NCBI RefSeq assembly: GCF_028598745.1
Contig: NZ_JAQRFK010000025.1
Location: forward strand, 1 to 44,583
From: Xenorhabdus sp. IM139775
GTDB lineage: Bacteria > Pseudomonadota > Gammaproteobacteria > Enterobacterales > Enterobacteriaceae
Reading direction: 5' to 3'
DNA length: 44,583 nucleotides
Positions 37,328-44,583 of the stretch are shown piece by piece. The position numbers were made by a program, and so were the translations under genes. The notes beneath the pieces are model-generated. The model did no database searches. It was not told the DNA's origin and saw only the letters and a program-made list of their open reading frames with translations. Numbering within the stretch: the stretch's first letter is position 1; each line of letters starts with the position of its first letter.

Positions 37328-37891
37328 TTATTTAGCGGGAGATTCCCAGATTCTGGAGAAACGTTTCACATTACTGGCGGTATAAATGACAGTATGTGAA
37401 ATATTGCGGTGCCCGAGATAATCTTGAATCAAACGGGTATCACGACCGAGGTCGGCTAATGCATAACCACACGCGTGCCTTAACATATGCGGATGCGGAG
37501 AAACACTGACAGCAGCCTGCTTTCCATAACGTTTCAATAACCCGTAAACTTGTTGCCGTGAAACAGGGCCTGATTTTTGAGAGAGAAATACCCACGGAGA
37601 ATCGGCTTCCCGCCATTTTTGACGAATATCCAACCATTTTTTCAATGCTTCAATTTCCTCTGGGATTAAAGGATGTGTGGTTGAAAGACCACCCTTTAAC
37701 CGCCTGATGTGAATAATTGCTGAATTTAAATCGAGATCAGACAGGCATAGATTACATAGCTCACTTACCCTAAAACCATGAATAAAACACATTAATAGCA
37801 TGCAGTAATCCCGCTCTGCGTGACGCCCTTGTTTTGTTGCTGCCAAGATTGCGTCTATTTCGTATCGGGTTAAAAACTTACGTTGTTTCAT
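37328..37891 (-). CDS. FimB/FimE/MrpI-type tyrosine recombinase
   Basis: This is a 187-residue single-domain tyrosine recombinase of the family that inverts fimbrial promoters (FimB and FimE in E. coli, MrpI in Proteus). Visible catalytic residues are Arg in HGFRVSELC, HMLRH, LGHRN and the Tyr in VIYTAS, which forms the DNA link. It matches FimB along nearly its whole length, including RLKGGLSTTHPL. No fimbrial gene is present on either side: yjiA is downstream, and about 800 bases of AT-rich DNA lie upstream. It may act on a distant switch, on an unrecognised one nearby, or be a remnant of a lost fimbrial operon. Confidence 0.9.
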   Translation of the reverse strand: MKQRKFLTRYEIDAILAATKQGRHAERDYCMLLMCFIHGFRVSELCNLCLSDLDLNSAIIHIRRLKGGLSTTHPLIPEEIEALKKWLDIRQKWREADSPWVFLSQKSGPVSRQQVYGLLKRYGKQAAVSVSPHPHMLRHACGYALADLGRDTRLIQDYLGHRNISHTVIYTASNVKRFSRIWESPAK

Positions 37892-38718
37892 GAAATTATC
37901 ATTCCTATGAAATCAGAGAGATGAATTGTGAATAGCAAGGTAGTTAAGCCAATCGAATACAACAAAACATTAATGTTTTTTAAACATGATTGGAAAAATA
38001 CCAGATTAATTTAATTGGAATACCGCAAATAAAAAATTTGCGCCGTCTTTTCGTCTTATTCTTAATGAAAATACTAATTGAAATCGTATAAATACGTGCT
38101 ATGTGGTTCTGATATACAGAATGAGGCAATCATAAATAGAATTCCATACATAAAGACAGTTCTATTGAACTTTACAACTAATCATTGGAGTGGTGTATTT
38201 TTTGGTTTTTTATTCTTTTAAAATTTCCTTTTTAGTGTATTAAGTTTGTATTTTTACTGCATTTAGTAGAAAAAGTAAATGATTTATCTAAGTTGTTTAG
38301 ATAATGCCTTATGAATGATTAAAAATTACCTTTTACTCAGTGCTTTTGAAATAAAATTTTATATTTGAATTTTTCACTGGGTTTTTATTCTGATTTGCCA
38401 TGTGATTTGGATGAAAAACAAACAATTTTGGGGGGGAGGGCTACGAGGGTGCTTAAAATAGCATCAAGTTTCTGGAAGGATTTCCGCCAATTTAGTAACG
38501 TAAGTTATAACTTCAAGTTGTTACTATGTGTTATTCGGCGTGAAGGAAGTCACCGTTTTTTATTCAATTTGTAAAATTTAATTAAATAGATATTTTTCAT
38601 GATTAATTAAATATCGTAGCATCATTAAAATGATTATTTAATAAATAAGAGTTGCGGAATATGATTTGGTTGAGGCCAAAAAAACTGCAAAAAGAATTTT
38701 TTTGGCCTTATCTGCTAT
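37892..38718. other. Long AT-rich region without genes
   Basis: About 830 bases. Small stems are visible: AATAGAA/TTCTATT near 38136-38168 and TTATCTAA/TTAGATAA (38284-38304). There is a run of seven G near 38430, and a fragment of the ACTTCAAGTTG repeat near 38509. A 69-codon frame at 38365-38574 runs into the repeat and is not a credible gene. I found no paired inverted repeats that clearly mark an invertible promoter. Confidence 0.6.
38673..38708. terminator. Hairpin downstream of the YhaO-like gene
   Basis: AGGCCAAAAAAA pairs with TTTTTTTGGCCT around a 12-base loop, ten bases beyond the minus-strand stop codon. The A and T runs lie in the stem, allowing termination in either direction. 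Confidence 0.55.
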
Positions 38719-40044
38719 TTAGGTAAAAGCCAGAAAAGGGGAAACGCATAGCAAGATCCCGGTAAAGATGATCAAGATGAGCGAGGCGCCTTTGTAATGG
38801 TGCAAACCGGGAACCTTGTAGACCAAATAAGCAGGAATGAGGCAGCCAACGATGCCAAATATTGGGCTACAGAGAGAAGTAAAGCTTAATACGGGCGCAT
38901 TCAGGATAATCGCGCTCCATGCCAATAAGATGGCGAAAACCATGATACCTTTTTGCACCCACTTTTCGTTGATCTTTTCGACAGGCATCAGACGGCCAAG
39001 AACATTCATCACAATGCCCTGGCTGGCTTCGCGGAATCCAAGGTAGACACCAAAAAAGGCCGTCATCACGGCAAAAACGTTGAGCATGATACTGATAATA
39101 ACCACCCAACCGCCGGGAAAGAACTGAGCGGCAATCGCCAGTGCCGAAATATTCTGTTCATAGGCTTTGAGGGCTTCATCATGTCCCATCGCCAGTGTAA
39201 AAGAGATAGCATAGAAAAATACCGTACAAAACAGCACAGCAAAAGCCATATTCATGGCGCGTTGTGCTTTGTGACGGGCAACTTCACGGTTTTTCTCACG
39301 ATTGCGGTAAGAGATCACCATCGGGCTTAGTGTTTGGATAAACAGGATAGAAGTAAGTGTAAAAGGCAACGTGATAACGGCCTGTTTGATCAATAGGCCG
39401 AAGGGAGGCAATGCGCCGATATTGTAAAGGTGCCACATGCCGATCATGGAAAACCCTAATGCCGCGATCACAAATAACTTTGTCATGACCATCAGGCTGG
39501 ATATTTTGAACAGTAATTGTTCACTACGGGAAGAAATAGCGACTAATACACAAATTAACACCAACCCATAAAGTGGATTTTTCGACATGAGTTCGTCGGT
39601 GATGCCAAATGTTTGCAGGTAAGAAGCGCTATCATTGGTTATCGCGGTGGAATAAACAAACATCCAAATCACCAGCATAATGAAATAGAGCACGCCGAGC
39701 AGGATGCCCCAATTTTTACCCAGATAGCCACTGATGATACTGGGATAATCTTTACATTCGGGCGACTCTGCAAGGGTATTGATGAAGAGCCGCTGAAAAA
39801 GATACATGGCGGGATAACCGATAATGGAAGAGAGCAGGAAAACCCACAATCCCATCAATCCAACCTGAACAGGCAAGAAAACAATGCCGGCCCCGATTGC
39901 CATGCCAATACTCATAATGACCCAACCGGTATCACGATGGTCAAATTTTATGGCTTTTTTCCATTCTGCTTCCGTCATATTGGCGCGTTTGGCCGACGAA
40001 GATAACCGTGACGTGGCATCACTGTTTTTTGTTGTTGTTTTCAT
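38719..40044 (-). CDS. yhaO: HAAAP-family serine/cysteine transporter YhaO (DlsT/CyuP)
   Basis: This is an inner-membrane amino-acid/proton symporter of the hydroxy/aromatic amino-acid permease family (SdaC, TdcC). It follows E. coli YhaO nearly residue for residue, for example DTGWVIMSIGMAIGAGIVFL, LAESPECKDYPS, TLPFTLTSILFIQTLSPM and the end LLCVSPFLAF. YhaO has been described as a serine transporter and as a cysteine importer; sequence does not settle this. I start at ATG 40044 (MKTTTKNSD), 441 residues, close to the E. coli length. An open frame to 40182 adds 46 residues with no counterpart. The cysteine desulfidase gene yhaM, its partner in E. coli, is absent here. Confidence 0.92.
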   Translation of the reverse strand: MKTTTKNSDATSRLSSSAKRANMTEAEWKKAIKFDHRDTGWVIMSIGMAIGAGIVFLPVQVGLMGLWVFLLSSIIGYPAMYLFQRLFINTLAESPECKDYPSIISGYLGKNWGILLGVLYFIMLVIWMFVYSTAITNDSASYLQTFGITDELMSKNPLYGLVLICVLVAISSRSEQLLFKISSLMVMTKLFVIAALGFSMIGMWHLYNIGALPPFGLLIKQAVITLPFTLTSILFIQTLSPMVISYRNREKNREVARHKAQRAMNMAFAVLFCTVFFYAISFTLAMGHDEALKAYEQNISALAIAAQFFPGGWVVIISIMLNVFAVMTAFFGVYLGFREASQGIVMNVLGRLMPVEKINEKWVQKGIMVFAILLAWSAIILNAPVLSFTSLCSPIFGIVGCLIPAYLVYKVPGLHHYKGASLILIIFTGILLCVSPFLAFT

Positions 40045-40818
40045 AATAGTTCTCGTTGAGATCTTTGGTGCTGTAATTTGGTGCCTAAACATGCCATCTG
40101 ATACGGCTTTTGGGAGAACAACCTCTTCATAAAGAAGAAATCGCAAAGGTAAATTACGCAAAAAAGAAGTTATTTTTATCATTTTGATAAATAACGTTAT
40201 TTATTTTCAATGCGAAGGTATTGTGAGTATTTGTGATATTAACAATTGAAACAGCCAGAAAAAGAGGTGGTATGCTTTATGACGTTTTTATCACATTTGT
40301 CTCTGTTCAAAACACCCTGTCAGGATTAAATCCTTTTTTATTGTCAATATTATGATGTATTTCAGTAGGTTAATCTAGCATTTTTTATTGGTGAAATAGG
40401 GCGGTACATGCCTTAATCTCTGCTTATCGATCATTCAGTATGCTGATGATAAAGTACCAGACGCCCTCAGGTAACATAATATATGGCAATAAGATCAGAT
40501 TTATTTTTATTAAGAATAAGTGGCGTTTTATTGGGTTTATTTTATTTGCCGATAATAAAACGGAAAGGGAATAACATTCTTTCCTTTATTTTTTGATTAG
40601 TAACCATGGTGAAATTAAGTGATCATGCAATCACCTGATGAATTATATTTAATACTTAAAAATCAATTTGTTACTTGGTTTCGATTAGGCGCTATTTTCT
40701 AATTAAATGGACTTTTACTATAATAATACTTATTATTCTTCCGTTTTTAGGTTAGCGGAATTCGCTGAATAAAAAATCGAACAGGTTTATTCTAACAATC
40801 ATTCAGGAAGATGTAATA
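40045..40818. other. Divergent intergenic region, yhaO to lipoprotein operon
   Basis: About 770 AT-rich bases that should contain both divergent promoters. Apart from the -10/palindrome element near 40719, I see no gene or repeat. Several ATAA/TTAT-rich stretches make promoter calls here unreliable. Confidence 0.55.
40696..40737 (+). promoter_or_regulatory. Candidate promoter with Fur-box-like palindrome
   Basis: A consensus -10 (TATAAT, 40719-40724) is embedded in the palindrome ATAATAA-TAC-TTATTAT (40720-40736). The 19 bases 40719-40737 match the classical Fur consensus at 14 positions. The -35 (TTTCTA or TTTTCT) is poor. In AT-rich DNA such a match can arise by chance. Confidence 0.35.
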
Positions 40819-41490
40819 ATGAAAAGCAAACTCACATTAACTTCACTTTGTCTGGCTTCTCTCATGCTGGCCGGTTGTGCAACGGAATCTTCATCAACAC
40901 TTCCAGTACAAAAAGTCACCTCTTATAAAACGACCTATGCCGGTATTCGCAGCCCGATTGCGGTGGGTAAATTCGAAAACCGTTCAAGCTACCAAAATGG
41001 CATTTTCTCTGACGGCATTGACCGTTTAGGCAACCAATCAAAAACCATCCTTGTCACGCATTTACAGCAAACAGGTCGTTTTAACGTATTGGAACGCACC
41101 AACTTGTCCGAGCTGAAAATGGAAGCGGGTTTACAAGGCAAGGCTCAGAAATTGAAAGGGGCTAATTACATTATCACGGGTTCAGTGACTGAATTTGGCC
41201 GCAAAGAAGTGGGCGATCACCAGCTATGGGGCATTTTGGGACGCGGTAAGTCACAAGTTGCCTATGCAAAAGTGATGCTGAATGTTGTCAATGTGGAAAC
41301 TTCTGAAGTGGTTTTCTCCTCCGCAGGGGCGGGAGAATATAAACTTTCCAGCCGTGAAATCATTGGCTTTGGCGGTACTTCCAGCTATGACTCCACTCTG
41401 AATGGTAAGGTGTTGGATCTGGCAATCCGTGAAGCCATTAATGATCTGGTCGCCGGTATTGATAATGGTGCATGGAAGCCAACTAACTAA
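40819..41490 (+). CDS. CsgG/HfaB-family lipoprotein
   Basis: This is a 223-residue lipoprotein with lipobox LAGC (Cys20) after a short signal peptide. The rest resembles the periplasmic ring domain of CsgG, the curli secretion pore: IAVGKFENRSSY, LVTHLQQTGRFNVLERTNLSEL, GANYIITGSVTEFG, and AYAKVMLNVVNVETSEVVFS. It is shorter than CsgG itself (277) and no curli subunit genes are near. It is the first of three lipoprotein genes that also co-occur in Neisseria (the GNA1162 locus, from recall). It may form or scaffold an envelope complex with the next two products. A good ribosome site (AGGAAGA) lies about 9 bases before the ATG. Confidence 0.88.
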   Translation: MKSKLTLTSLCLASLMLAGCATESSSTLPVQKVTSYKTTYAGIRSPIAVGKFENRSSYQNGIFSDGIDRLGNQSKTILVTHLQQTGRFNVLERTNLSELKMEAGLQGKAQKLKGANYIITGSVTEFGRKEVGDHQLWGILGRGKSQVAYAKVMLNVVNVETSEVVFSSAGAGEYKLSSREIIGFGGTSSYDSTLNGKVLDLAIREAINDLVAGIDNGAWKPTN

Positions 41491-41559
41491 TCACTTTTTT
41501 AAATATAATCAACTTGTTAAATATTAATTTGGTGAAATATTTTTAGGGAAAATTGTTGT

Positions 41560-41916
41560 ATGTTTTTGATAAAAAAGACCGGGATGTTGCTGGGCGCACT
41601 ATTATTGGCGGGATGTGTACAAGCCCCTAAGCCCCTATATGAATGGGGTAATTATCAATCAACCCTGTATCAATATTACCAGCAGGATAAAACGGGGCCA
41701 CAGGAACAGCTTCAAGCATTGCAAAAAGTTATCGAGCAAGCCAAGGCCAAAGATAAACCTGTTCCGCCGGGTTTGCATGCGCAAATGGGGTTGCTTTACA
41801 GCAAAACGGGCAATATTGAGGATGCTTTCCAGCAGTTTGAGATAGAGAAAAACTTATTTCCTGAATCAGCACCTTACATGGATTTTCTGCTAAGCAAAAA
41901 TAAGGGAGTGAAATAA
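41560..41916 (+). CDS. DUF4810 lipoprotein
   Basis: This small lipoprotein has 118 residues and a lipobox LAGC (Cys19). The mature part, YEWGNYQSTLYQYYQ followed by helical repeats (HAQMGLLYSKTGNIEDAFQQFEIEKNLFPES), is a TPR-like pair and typical of the DUF4810 family. Its role is not known. TPR-like helices suggest protein-protein contacts, perhaps holding the CsgG-like and DUF799 partners together. It lies 69 bases after the CsgG-like gene, and its stop overlaps the next start by one base (TAATG), so translation of those two is coupled. Confidence 0.9.
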   Translation: MFLIKKTGMLLGALLLAGCVQAPKPLYEWGNYQSTLYQYYQQDKTGPQEQLQALQKVIEQAKAKDKPVPPGLHAQMGLLYSKTGNIEDAFQQFEIEKNLFPESAPYMDFLLSKNKGVK

Positions 41917-42578
41917 TGACGCGTTTTCTGGGGGCGATGGGTGCCTTATTATTGCTGATCCTGACAGGGTGTGCCAACCATAAACCGTATGATTATTCAG
42001 CATTGAGAGAGAGTAAACCGAAATCCATTTTGGTTTTGCCTGCCATCAATAAATCGGTGGAAGTGCAGGCTTCTGGCAGCTTTCTGTCTCAAGTGACTTA
42101 CCCACTGGCAGAATCCGGCTATTATGTTTATCCGGTTGCGGTGGTTGAAGAAACCTTCCGTCAGAATGGTGTCACAGAAGCACAGGATATCCACAATATC
42201 AGCTACCAAAAGCTGTATGACATATTTGGTGCAGATTCTGCCCTTTACCTGAATATCACACAATACGGTACGCAATACCAAATTATTAACAGTGATACCC
42301 GCGTCAGTGCGACAGCCCGTCTGGTAGATTTGCGCACGGGTAAGCAACTGTGGAGTGGTGTCGCGACAGCTTCTTCCACCGAAAATGACAATTACTCCAG
42401 CGGGGGATTGATCGGCATGTTGGTATCGGCAGCCATTTCCCAGATCGCAAATACGGTGATGGACAGAGGTCATGACATTGCAGGCATTACCAGTCATCGC
42501 TTGCTGAGTGCGGGTGGGTATGGATATGGCCACTTGCTGTATGGCCCACGTTCAGCGTTTTATGGCAAAGAAAAATGA
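41916..42578 (+). CDS. DUF799 (GNA1162 family) lipoprotein
   Basis: A 220-residue lipoprotein with lipobox LTGC (Cys19). The core matches DUF799: KSILVLPAINKSVEVQASGSFLSQVTYPLAESGYYVYPVAVVEETFRQNG, cut here into its parts PAINKS, YPLAESGYYVYPVAVVEE and FGADSALYLNITQYG. The Neisseria relative GNA1162 is a surface-exposed vaccine candidate with a fold likened to the TolB N-terminal domain (recalled). GTSSG-type glycine-rich stretches are absent, but a glycine-rich segment follows residue 160. It is the last gene of the three-lipoprotein operon, followed by a terminator. Confidence 0.9.
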   Translation: MTRFLGAMGALLLLILTGCANHKPYDYSALRESKPKSILVLPAINKSVEVQASGSFLSQVTYPLAESGYYVYPVAVVEETFRQNGVTEAQDIHNISYQKLYDIFGADSALYLNITQYGTQYQIINSDTRVSATARLVDLRTGKQLWSGVATASSTENDNYSSGGLIGMLVSAAISQIANTVMDRGHDIAGITSHRLLSAGGYGYGHLLYGPRSAFYGKEK

Positions 42579-42613
42579 TAAGATTTGCTTGAAGTCAGTA
42601 AAATAAATGCAAT

Positions 42614-42646
42614 AAAAATGCCGCAGACAGATCTGCGGCATTTTTT
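42614..42646. terminator. Bidirectional terminator between lipoprotein operon and MATE gene
   Basis: AATGCCGCAGA pairs perfectly with TCTGCGGCATT around a four-base loop. An A-run lies on the left and six T on the right, so it serves both converging transcripts. Confidence 0.9.
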
Positions 42647-42676
42647 GTACTATTTTTGTTTTGCAGTGATTTTTAA

Positions 42677-44017
42677 TCAGATATCTAAGCGCTTGGTTTG
42701 CCATCTTCTGGATTTCCAACGCCAGGCATTCACTAACCCACGGATCCACTCATCGCAGAAAAACCCTATCCAGATCCCCAGGATCCCCATGCCCATCGTG
42801 ATCCCCAGAAAATAACCGACGGGAATGGAAACGCCCCACATGAAAATCAGTGCCGTATAGAGTGGAAAACGCGCATCACCAGAAGCACGCAGCGCATTGA
42901 CCATGACAATGTTGAAAGAACGTCCGGGTTCCAAAAAGACCGAAAGCAGGAACAGTGGCAACAGAATTTCAATAATCTTCTGATCTTCTGTCATGAAATT
43001 GAGGAGTGATTCCCTGAACATCCAGAACGTCAGGACGACACCTACCGTGACAATGACACCAATCCGCAGGCTTTTCAGCCCCCGAAGATAGGCGTCTTCA
43101 AAGCGTTTTGCCCCGACAAGGTGACCCACCATAATTTCATTACCAATGCTGGTGGAGATACCAAACAGCATAATGAACAGAGATAGCTGGAAGTACAGTG
43201 TTTGCGCCGCCAGAGACGTTTCCCCCATCAGGCCGATAAACGCTTGCGCGGTCATATATTGCAGGATCCACACCAAATTTTCACCAGCAGCGGGTAAACC
43301 GACATGCAGGATTTTGCTCAACATACTCTTAGACCAGTTGATGAGCAATTTAGGCTCTAGCTTGATCTTCAAACCACAGAACAGCAATCCACAGAGCAAA
43401 ACAACGGCAACGATACGCCCAAATACCGTAGACCACGCCACGCCTTCCAACCCATATTGGGGCAGCCCAAAGAACCCATACAGCACGATCATATTGCCGA
43501 CAATCGTGAGCAAGTTGGCAATCAGCGTCACATACATGGCCGATTTCGATTTCCCATAGACCCGCAGACAGGTCGCCAGAATAATCGAAATGGCTTCGGG
43601 TATCAGACAGATACCCAGTACATGCAGATAAGCGAACCCATCCGCCATCAGATTTTCGGGCAGGTTCATGAGATGCAGGATCTTATAACCGAAGAACACC
43701 GTGATCAGCGCACAACTCACACCCAGCACAGAATTAAAGGCAATGGAAATATGAATCGCCTGACTGGCTTTCTCACGTTTTCCTGAGCCTAAATATTGAG
43801 CGATGACAACACTACAACCTACGCTGATAAAGTTAAAAATGGTAATAAAGAGATCAAAAACATGATTACCCACTCCCATTGCGGCGAGATAAGCAGAAGA
43901 AATATGGCTGACCATATACGTGTTAATTAATAACGTCGCCATATGCAGAAAGATATCAATGAAAATCGGCCAGCTTAATGAAAAAAGAGAACGATCAACA
44001 ACATCAGACTGATGCAT
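42677..44017 (-). CDS. MATE-family efflux transporter
   Basis: This is a 446-residue inner-membrane exporter of the multidrug and toxin extrusion family, with 12 expected helices in two homologous halves. SLSWPIFIDIFLHMATLLINTYMVSH opens the first half and the second half begins near ILHVGLPAAGENLVW. The position of GLEGVAWSTVFGRIVAVVLL is also typical. It resembles YeeO and other NorM-type transporters. Substrate cannot be inferred; flavins, drugs or cationic dyes are possible for the family. It stands alone on the minus strand and converges on the lipoprotein operon. Confidence 0.88.
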   Translation of the reverse strand: MHQSDVVDRSLFSLSWPIFIDIFLHMATLLINTYMVSHISSAYLAAMGVGNHVFDLFITIFNFISVGCSVVIAQYLGSGKREKASQAIHISIAFNSVLGVSCALITVFFGYKILHLMNLPENLMADGFAYLHVLGICLIPEAISIILATCLRVYGKSKSAMYVTLIANLLTIVGNMIVLYGFFGLPQYGLEGVAWSTVFGRIVAVVLLCGLLFCGLKIKLEPKLLINWSKSMLSKILHVGLPAAGENLVWILQYMTAQAFIGLMGETSLAAQTLYFQLSLFIMLFGISTSIGNEIMVGHLVGAKRFEDAYLRGLKSLRIGVIVTVGVVLTFWMFRESLLNFMTEDQKIIEILLPLFLLSVFLEPGRSFNIVMVNALRASGDARFPLYTALIFMWGVSIPVGYFLGITMGMGILGIWIGFFCDEWIRGLVNAWRWKSRRWQTKRLDI

Positions 44018-44238
44018 TAGTAAAACCTATTTATTAGAAGTGAGATGAATGGTCTTTTTGCGGTATGACATCCCCAGAAAAAAGCATAGATGATTTTACA
44101 AGGTTTATTGGTGAGTTGATAGACAGAGTCGGTGATTTATGCCGTTGGTTTGCTGGGGGATTTGGTTGGGGGAAAATGCCTGCGGATCTCTGCTTTTGGT
44201 CGCTTTAGCATTTTCAGCGGGAGTGTTAGAAATTCTGT

Positions 44239-44272
44239 GTCATTCCAGTAATATGAACCAAAAAGGAATGAC
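44239..44272 (+). promoter_or_regulatory. Hairpin covering the transposase ribosome site
   Basis: GTCATTCC (44239-44246) is an exact inverted copy of GGAATGAC (44265-44272), which contains the transposase Shine-Dalgarno. A transcript entering from outside the element would fold and hide the ribosome site. Confidence 0.5.
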
Positions 44273-44274
44273 AA

Positions 44275-44583
44275 ATGACTCAACCCTTCGATTTCGATAA
44301 AGCCCTGAAAGCACTTCAGGCAGGTCAGGCTATGACAGGTAAAGATGGCATCCTGACCCCACTCATCAAGCAGCTAACGGAAGCTGCTTTAGCCGCTGAA
44401 CTTGACTCCTATCTGGCTCAGGATATCGAGGTCAACCGGCGGAATGGTTCCACCAAAAAGACCATCAAGACTCCGACTGGTCACTTTGAACTGGCTACGC
44501 CACGGGATCGTAATGGCACTTTTGAACCCCAACTGGTGAAGAAGCACCAGACCACGCTCTCAAACGAGATTGAGCAAAAGATT
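44275..44583 (+). CDS. IS256-family (Mutator-type) transposase, N-terminal part
   Basis: The first 103 codons of a DDE transposase of the IS256 family are present; the gene runs off the window. MTQPFDFDKALKALQ, the segment around LTEAALAAELDSYL and the helix TPRDRNGTFEPQLVKKHQ are typical of the family's N-terminal DNA-binding region. The catalytic DDE residues would lie downstream. GGAATGACAA precedes the ATG, so the ribosome site is good but lies in a hairpin. Whether the copy is intact cannot be told. Confidence 0.9.
   Translation, partial: MTQPFDFDKALKALQAGQAMTGKDGILTPLIKQLTEAALAAELDSYLAQDIEVNRRNGSTKKTIKTPTGHFELATPRDRNGTFEPQLVKKHQTTLSNEIEQKI

Larger units (their letters stand above)
44219..44583 (+). 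mobile_element. Left end of an IS256-family insertion sequence (cut by window edge)
   Basis: The transposase below begins at 44275. The sequence from about 44219 (GGGAGTGTTAGAAATTCTGTG) looks like the terminal inverted repeat of an IS256-family element, based on position and recall only. The right end is beyond the window, so neither the repeat pair nor the target duplication can be checked. Confidence 0.65.

Noticed and set aside
38365-38574. 69-codon open frame in the AT-rich gap
   Set aside because: It has no good ribosome site, runs across a seven-G tract and the interspersed repeat fragment, and resembles no protein family I know.
36971-38718. Invertible fimbrial promoter (fimS-like) beside the recombinase
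   Set aside because: I found local stems but no pair of matching inverted repeats a few hundred bases apart, and no fimbrial gene to be driven.
39613-40005. 130-codon + strand frame opposite the YhaO-like gene
   Set aside because: It is antisense to a clearly real transporter gene and has no recognisable domain.

Overview
The window looks like chromosome of an insect-associated member of the Enterobacterales, most likely Xenorhabdus or Photorhabdus (Morganellaceae). This rests on many proteins close to their E. coli equivalents, moderately AT-rich DNA with long AT-rich intergenic gaps, and short palindromic repeats containing an ACTTCAAGTTGCA core. The genus is inferred from recall; no 16S gene is present.

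Layout. 1-4100: yafD (phosphodiesterase-like) converges with an APC amino-acid permease (ProY-like) that has a possible glycine-riboswitch-like leader. queE and queD, two steps of queuosine precursor synthesis, follow as a convergent pair. 4100-13450: a complete assimilatory sulfate reduction block, cysJIH, cysG (siroheme) and cysDNC, all on +. It takes sulfate to APS, PAPS, sulfite and sulfide and makes the siroheme cofactor. 13690-20310: the conserved run ftsB-ispD-ispF-truD-surE-pcm-nlpD-rpoS (division, isoprenoid precursors, tRNA pseudouridine, stationary-phase survival, cell-wall amidase activation, sigma-S). 20580-23840: an interspersed repeat, then miaE (internally deleted) and mutS on the minus strand.

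24350-33210 is the accessory-looking part. It holds a 1994-residue DUF4011/SF1-helicase/MTES_1575-nuclease/DUF3320 protein resembling single-gene anti-phage proteins, a stand-alone methionine aminopeptidase paralogue, and an OpgE-like phosphoethanolamine transferase. 33510-36970 is the btsT-yjiX-yjiA (pyruvate transporter) locus. 36970-40820 holds an orphan FimB/MrpI-type tyrosine recombinase in AT-rich flanks, then a serine/cysteine transporter (YhaO family). 40820-42580 is a three-lipoprotein operon (CsgG-like, DUF4810, DUF799) behind a possible Fur box. A MATE transporter follows, and the left end of an IS256-family insertion sequence is cut by the window edge.

The strongest second-look items are the giant helicase-nuclease with a Cys/His transglutaminase-like motif near its N-terminus; a miaE that has lost a helix carrying iron ligands; a recurring pattern of short (10-18 bp) tandem duplications at gene starts and gene junctions; the lipoprotein operon with its operator-like palindrome; and the orphan recombinase. 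No tRNA, rRNA or CRISPR array was seen.
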